DNA of 26,097 nucleotides from JBBTCJ01 sp038043285. GTDB taxonomy: Bacteria; Planctomycetota; Phycisphaerae; UBA1845. The notes under the pieces are model-generated. The model searched no databases. It was not told the origin of the DNA and saw only the letters and a list, made by a program, of their open reading frames with translations. The stretch lies in assembly GCA_038043285.1 (NCBI GenBank), contig JBBTCJ010000063.1, positions 1 through 26,097 on the forward strand, in the 5' to 3' direction. Positions 22,766 through 26,097 of the stretch are shown here, piece after piece (within the stretch, counting starts at the first letter, position 1; each line of letters starts with the position of its first letter). The position numbers were made by a program, and so were the translations under genes.

Positions 22766-24136
22766 CTACTTCGCTTGAGAAAGAAAATGGAAGAAGTTCG
22801 CCGAAGCCTTCGTCCCGTTGTGGAAGTCGCTCACGTGGAAGAATTCGTTGGGGCCGTGCGCGTTGCAGTCCGGCATGCAGAAGCCCATCATCAACGATTC
22901 CGCGCCCAGCACGGCCTTGAACATCGGCAGAATCGGCAGCGTCCCGCCCTCGCGCGCGAAGTAGGGCGCCTTGCCGAAACCTGCCTTCAGCGCCTCGGCG
23001 GCGGCCCGCATCCCCGGCGTGTTCAACGGCGCCACGTAGGCCGCCGCCAGCGAGTGATCGTGAATCTCGATCTTCACGCCCGGCGGGGCGGCCGCTCGAA
23101 CGGCCTTGTCGAACGCCGCGGAAATCTTCGCCGGATCCTGATCCGGAACAATGCGCATCGACACCTTGGCAAAGACAAACGACGGGATGATTGTCGAGGA
23201 ACCTTTCCCCGTCCACCCACCGCAAAGTCCGTTCACGTCCAGGGTCGGACGCGCCCAGCGACGTTCCAGCGTCGTGTAACCCTTTTCGCCTTCCAGGCAG
23301 GTTACGCCCATCGCGTTCATGTATCCCTTCTCGTCGAAGGGCAGCGACTTCATCTTCGACCGCTCGTCGTCGGAGATCGGCCTCACGTCGTCGTAGAAGC
23401 CGGGGATGGTCACGCGGTTGTCCCCGTCCCGCAGCGAGGTGATGATCGCCGCCAGGGCGTTGCCCGGGTTGGTCAGCGTCCCGCCGTACGACCCGCTGTG
23501 CAGGTTCTGCTTGGGACCGGTGACCACGACCTCCTTGTAGATCAACCCCTTGGTTCCGTAGGTGATCGCCGGGGTGGCCATGTCGAACTTCGGCGTGTCC
23601 GACAACGCGACGTAATCGCACGCGAGCTTGTCCTTGTGGTCGCGAATGACTTTCTCGAGGTTCGGCGAACCGATCTCCTCTTCGCCTTCGATGAGGAACT
23701 TGACGCGGACGGGGAGTTTACCGACGGCCTTCATCCACGCCTCCGCGGCCAGCATGTGCGTCAGCACCTGCCCCTTGTCGTCGGCGGAGCCGCGGGCGTA
23801 GATGGCGCCGTCGCGCACCGTCGGCTCAAACGCCGGCGAGTGCCATAGCTTTTCGTCGCCCACCGGCTGAACGTCGTAATGGCCGTAGACCAGCACGGTC
23901 GGCCCGGCCCCGGCCGGTCCGGTGTCCGCGAAAATGGCCGGGTGTCCCGGCGTGTCGATCATCTCGCACTTGATGCCGCACCCCTGAAAGACCTTCAGCA
24001 CCCACTCGGCGCACTGGCGGGTCTCCTTCTTGCGCTCCGGGTCGGTGGAGATGGACGGCATTTTCAGGAAGTCGTTGAGGCGCGCGACGTTGGCTTCCTT
24101 CCGGGACTCGAGGTGAGCAATCACTTTGTCGATCAT
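22766..24136 (-). CDS. M20-family metallopeptidase (dipeptidase-like)
   Basis: A 456-residue zinc peptidase/carboxypeptidase of the M20 family. Metal and catalytic motifs are VYGHYDVQPV, ARGSADDKGQ, the catalytic Glu pair in LIEGEEEIGSPN, Asp in ALSDTPKF and a C-terminal metal His in NAHGPNEFFHVSDF. The dimerisation/lid insert sits between about residues 190 and 380. No signal peptide, so it acts in the cytoplasm on short peptides, probably dipeptides. The ATG at 24136 has GGAGG 9 bases upstream and matches the usual family start; the frame stays open upstream to 24364 but that part is low-complexity. First gene of the - strand run, 12 bp ahead of the aspartyl-protease-like gene. Confidence 0.95.
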   Translation of the reverse strand: MIDKVIAHLESRKEANVARLNDFLKMPSISTDPERKKETRQCAEWVLKVFQGCGIKCEMIDTPGHPAIFADTGPAGAGPTVLVYGHYDVQPVGDEKLWHSPAFEPTVRDGAIYARGSADDKGQVLTHMLAAEAWMKAVGKLPVRVKFLIEGEEEIGSPNLEKVIRDHKDKLACDYVALSDTPKFDMATPAITYGTKGLIYKEVVVTGPKQNLHSGSYGGTLTNPGNALAAIITSLRDGDNRVTIPGFYDDVRPISDDERSKMKSLPFDEKGYMNAMGVTCLEGEKGYTTLERRWARPTLDVNGLCGGWTGKGSSTIIPSFVFAKVSMRIVPDQDPAKISAAFDKAVRAAAPPGVKIEIHDHSLAAAYVAPLNTPGMRAAAEALKAGFGKAPYFAREGGTLPILPMFKAVLGAESLMMGFCMPDCNAHGPNEFFHVSDFHNGTKASANFFHFLSQAK

Positions 24137-24328
24137 GGGCGGCTGCCTCCTTCGTGGTGCTGCACAAGGCCTTCGGTTCCGTGGCGGCGTCGGGGGCTGG
24201 GCATGATCCAACCGGGCGCGCACGACCGGAGCCGATGATACCGAATTGGCGCGCGCGGGCAACGGAGGACGGTATCCGCGGCAGGGTTCTTCAATTGTCG
24301 TTTCTCCTGTCGTTTGAACGGATCGCGG

Positions 24329-24357
24329 CACTGGCGGACAAGCCGCCAGTGGCACCC
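24329..24357 (-). repeat. Dispersed 29-base palindromic element, copy 2
   Basis: Perfect stem CACTGGCGG-ACAAG-CCGCCAGTG (24329-24351) followed by GCACCC. It is the reverse complement of copy 1 at 7688-7716 with three differences. Confidence 0.78.
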
Positions 24358-24421
24358 GGCGCATCGCCGGTGATCCGGTGCCGAATCATTTCGCCGAGGC
24401 GCAAGCCCCGGCCGGAACCGC

Positions 24422-24445
24422 CCGCTCCCTCAGGGTCGCGGCTCC
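24422..24445 (-). repeat. Dispersed 24-base element, copy 2
   Basis: CCGCTCCCTCAGGGTCGCGG and the next four bases pair, in reverse complement, with 12772-12795 at 20 of 24 positions. Confidence 0.6.
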
Positions 24446-24592
24446 ACTCAAATAACTTCGCGCCTGATCGCTGGTGGGGCGGTCGGGAGCGAGCGCCCCT
24501 GTTGGGCGCATCTACGACGGGTTTTCTCCCGATCGTCGTGGCTTGAGTCCTCCCCCAACGTCGCACGACGTGCGTGAAGTCGAGCTTTGATC

Positions 24593-24621
24593 TTGTCTCG
24601 ACATTCCGCGCTGCCTAGGAT
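24593..24621 (+). promoter_or_regulatory. Candidate sigma70-type promoter of the RCC1-like gene
   Basis: TTGTCT (24593-24598), a 17-base spacer and TAGGAT (24616-24621). The start would be near 24628, about 43 bases ahead of the ATG at 24671, which itself has AGGAG 8 bases upstream. Confidence 0.5.
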
Positions 24622-24670
24622 TGTCATCGAACGTTGGTTGTCATCCATCCTTCCTCCAGGAGTCACGCCC

Positions 24671-26097
24671 ATGCAAACTGAAGAACGCCGCAAAAGCCCT
24701 CGTCTCGCCAAGATTGTTGGGGTAGTTGCCTCTGTTTCGATTGTCGGTTCGCTGGCTGCGTCAGAACCACAGCGCAGCGGGGTAATTGTCGGGTGGGGTA
24801 GTCAGGTCGTCGTCGCACAGGGCGACTTAACGAACATGGTCGCAGTCTCCGCGGGTAGCGGTCACAGTCTCGGCCTGAAGGCCGACGGCTCCATCGTCGC
24901 GTGGGGAAAAAACGAGTGGGGCCAAAGCAACGTCTCCACACCCAACACAGGCTTCATCGCCGTCGCGGCGGGCGAGTCGCACAGTCTAGGCCTCAAGGCG
25001 GATGGCTCCATTGTGGGTTGGGGATGGACCGAGTACGGTCTGATCGACGTTCCCGCCCCGAACACCGGGTTCATCGCCGTCGCTGCGGGCGACTTGCACA
25101 GCCTGGGGCTCAAGGCCGACGGCTCCATCGTGGTCTGGGGATACAACTTCTACAATCAGACCCATGTTCCTGCGCCCAACACCGGCTTCGTTGCTATCTC
25201 CGCGGGCGCGGGGCACAGCTTGGGCCTCAAGGCTGACGGCTCCATCGTGGCTTGGGGAAATAACAGTTCCCGTCAACTTAACGTCCCCGCACCCAACACC
25301 GGCTTCATTGCTGTCGCCGCGGGCGACTTCCATAGTCTGGGCCTCAAGGCTGACGGATCCATCGTGGGCTGGGGAGATAACAGTTCCAATCAACTCGACG
25401 TCCGCGCACCCAACACCGGCTTCATCGCCGTCGGCGCGGGTCAGGTGCACAGTATGGGCCTCAAGGGCGACGGCTCCATCAATACCTGGGGGTGTTGGCC
25501 CTACTACTACTACGGTGTGTGCGATGTCCCACGCCCCAACACCGGCTTCATCGCCATCGCCGCGGCCAGGGGCAGGGGATACAGTCTGGCCCTCAAAGCC
25601 GACGGCTCGATCGCGGTCTGGGCAACCAACATTGATGGTCAAACCGCCGTCCCCGCGCCCAACACCGACTTCATCGCCGTCGCGGACGGCGGGCACCACA
25701 GCCTGGGGCTCAAGGCCGGCGGCTCCATCGTGGGCTGGGGACGCAACGACATCTATGGGATGGACTTTCCTGCCCCCAACACCGGCTTCATCGCCGTCGC
25801 GGCGGGTCAGATCCACATTCTGGGGCTGAAAGGCGACGGTTCCATCGTAACCCGGGGATCTAATGGCGACAGTCAACGTAGCGTCCCCGCGCCCAACACC
25901 AACTTCATCGCCATCGCGGCCGGCGGGCAGCACAGTCTGGGGCTCAAGGCCGGCGGCTCCATCGTGGCGTGGGGAAACAACGACTATGGCCAGATCGGCG
26001 TCCCCGCGCCCAACGCGGACTTCGTGGCCGTCGCCGCGGGCGGGCACCACAGTCTGGGGCTGAAGGGCGACGGCTCCGTCGTCGCGTGGGGGCGCAA
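24671..26097 (+). CDS. Exported RCC1-like repeat protein (partial, runs off the window)
   Basis: Open from the ATG to the last base (475 codons, no stop). A signal peptide is visible: basic RRKSPRLAK, then IVGVVASVSIVGSLAAS. From about residue 40 the protein is a tandem array of eleven 39-residue units (the last cut by the window edge) with consensus GxxHSLGLKADGSIVxWGxNxxxQxxVPAPNTGFIAVAA. This is the RCC1/ATS1-type propeller motif in a shorter form than the usual ~50 residues. Units 6 and 7 are longer and divergent (YYYYG insertion; GRGYSLALK), and unit 9 has lost the W (VTRGSN). The ATG has AGGAG 8 bases upstream. Predicted to be secreted or surface-attached; binding partner unknown. Confidence 0.88.
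   Translation, partial: MQTEERRKSPRLAKIVGVVASVSIVGSLAASEPQRSGVIVGWGSQVVVAQGDLTNMVAVSAGSGHSLGLKADGSIVAWGKNEWGQSNVSTPNTGFIAVAAGESHSLGLKADGSIVGWGWTEYGLIDVPAPNTGFIAVAAGDLHSLGLKADGSIVVWGYNFYNQTHVPAPNTGFVAISAGAGHSLGLKADGSIVAWGNNSSRQLNVPAPNTGFIAVAAGDFHSLGLKADGSIVGWGDNSSNQLDVRAPNTGFIAVGAGQVHSMGLKGDGSINTWGCWPYYYYGVCDVPRPNTGFIAIAAARGRGYSLALKADGSIAVWATNIDGQTAVPAPNTDFIAVADGGHHSLGLKAGGSIVGWGRNDIYGMDFPAPNTGFIAVAAGQIHILGLKGDGSIVTRGSNGDSQRSVPAPNTNFIAIAAGGQHSLGLKAGGSIVAWGNNDYGQIGVPAPNADFVAVAAGGHHSLGLKGDGSVVAWGR

Larger units (their letters stand above)
24137..24670. other. 534-bp gene-free spacer with repeats and a promoter
   Basis: Divergent spacer between the M20 peptidase and the RCC1-like gene. It contains copy 2 of the 29-base element, copy 2 of the 24-base element, a hairpin built on ACGACGGG and ATCGTCGT near 24512-24540, and a promoter candidate close to the right gene. 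Open frames across it show no family similarity. Confidence 0.6.

Noticed and set aside
22046..23848. 600-codon + strand open frame opposite the protease-like and M20 genes
   Set aside because: It spans two real genes and their junction on the other strand, and is rich in Arg, Gly and His as expected for a shadow frame.
24986..26050. 354-codon - strand open frame opposite the RCC1-like array
   Set aside because: Its apparent repeats merely mirror the 117-bp period of the sense gene; no start signals or family similarity.

Overview
The window is high-GC, gene-dense bacterial DNA, most likely from a planctomycete-like organism (Phycisphaerae or relatives). That assignment is inference. It rests on the many short lipoproteins, an RCC1-type repeat protein, a small conserved protein starting near a PFRPFR motif, a typical LysA, and intergenic spaces full of short palindromic and heptanucleotide repeats. 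There is no rRNA or other taxonomic marker.

Left end (5-5490, + strand): a tight four-gene operon. It encodes a five-heme c-type lipoprotein, a 670-residue lipid-anchored beta-barrel ending in Phe, an NHL/six-bladed propeller lipoprotein, and an exported cytochrome with eleven CXXCH motifs plus one CX3CH. The genes overlap or are 11 bp apart. This looks like a porin-cytochrome conduit for moving electrons across the outer membrane, and it is the most interesting system here. The window starts at its first gene, so more of the operon may lie upstream.

5497-7513 (- strand): three lipoprotein genes, two of them paralogs sharing an FNPAF motif just after the lipidated Cys. Then follow a mosaic of small hairpin and heptad repeats and a tRNA-Pro(TGG) with a good promoter.

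8381-11532 (+): a nonulosonic (sialic-type) acid module. NeuA and NeuB are fused into one protein through a linker encoded by ten heptanucleotide repeats. A NeuC-type epimerase overlaps the end by 4 bp and carries an unusual in-frame insertion. Together they could make a CMP-activated nonulosonic acid from UDP-HexNAc.

11794-18824: mostly single genes. They are an HDOD regulator, LysA (- strand), a small conserved protein, RNase HI, exported alkaline phosphatase, a RidA-family protein lacking the catalytic Arg, a tail-anchored small protein and an orphan OppF/DppF-type ATPase. The 275 bp at 18825-19099 holds no gene I can support.

19100-24136: a cyclophilin (+) faces a four-gene - strand run: M20 peptidase, degenerate bilobal aspartyl-protease-like lipoprotein, HIT protein and dGTPase-like HD hydrolase. 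A 76-bp perfect-armed inverted repeat separates the two directions.

24137-26097: a 534-bp repeat-bearing spacer, then an exported RCC1-like protein with a 39-residue (117-bp) repeat that runs off the right end.
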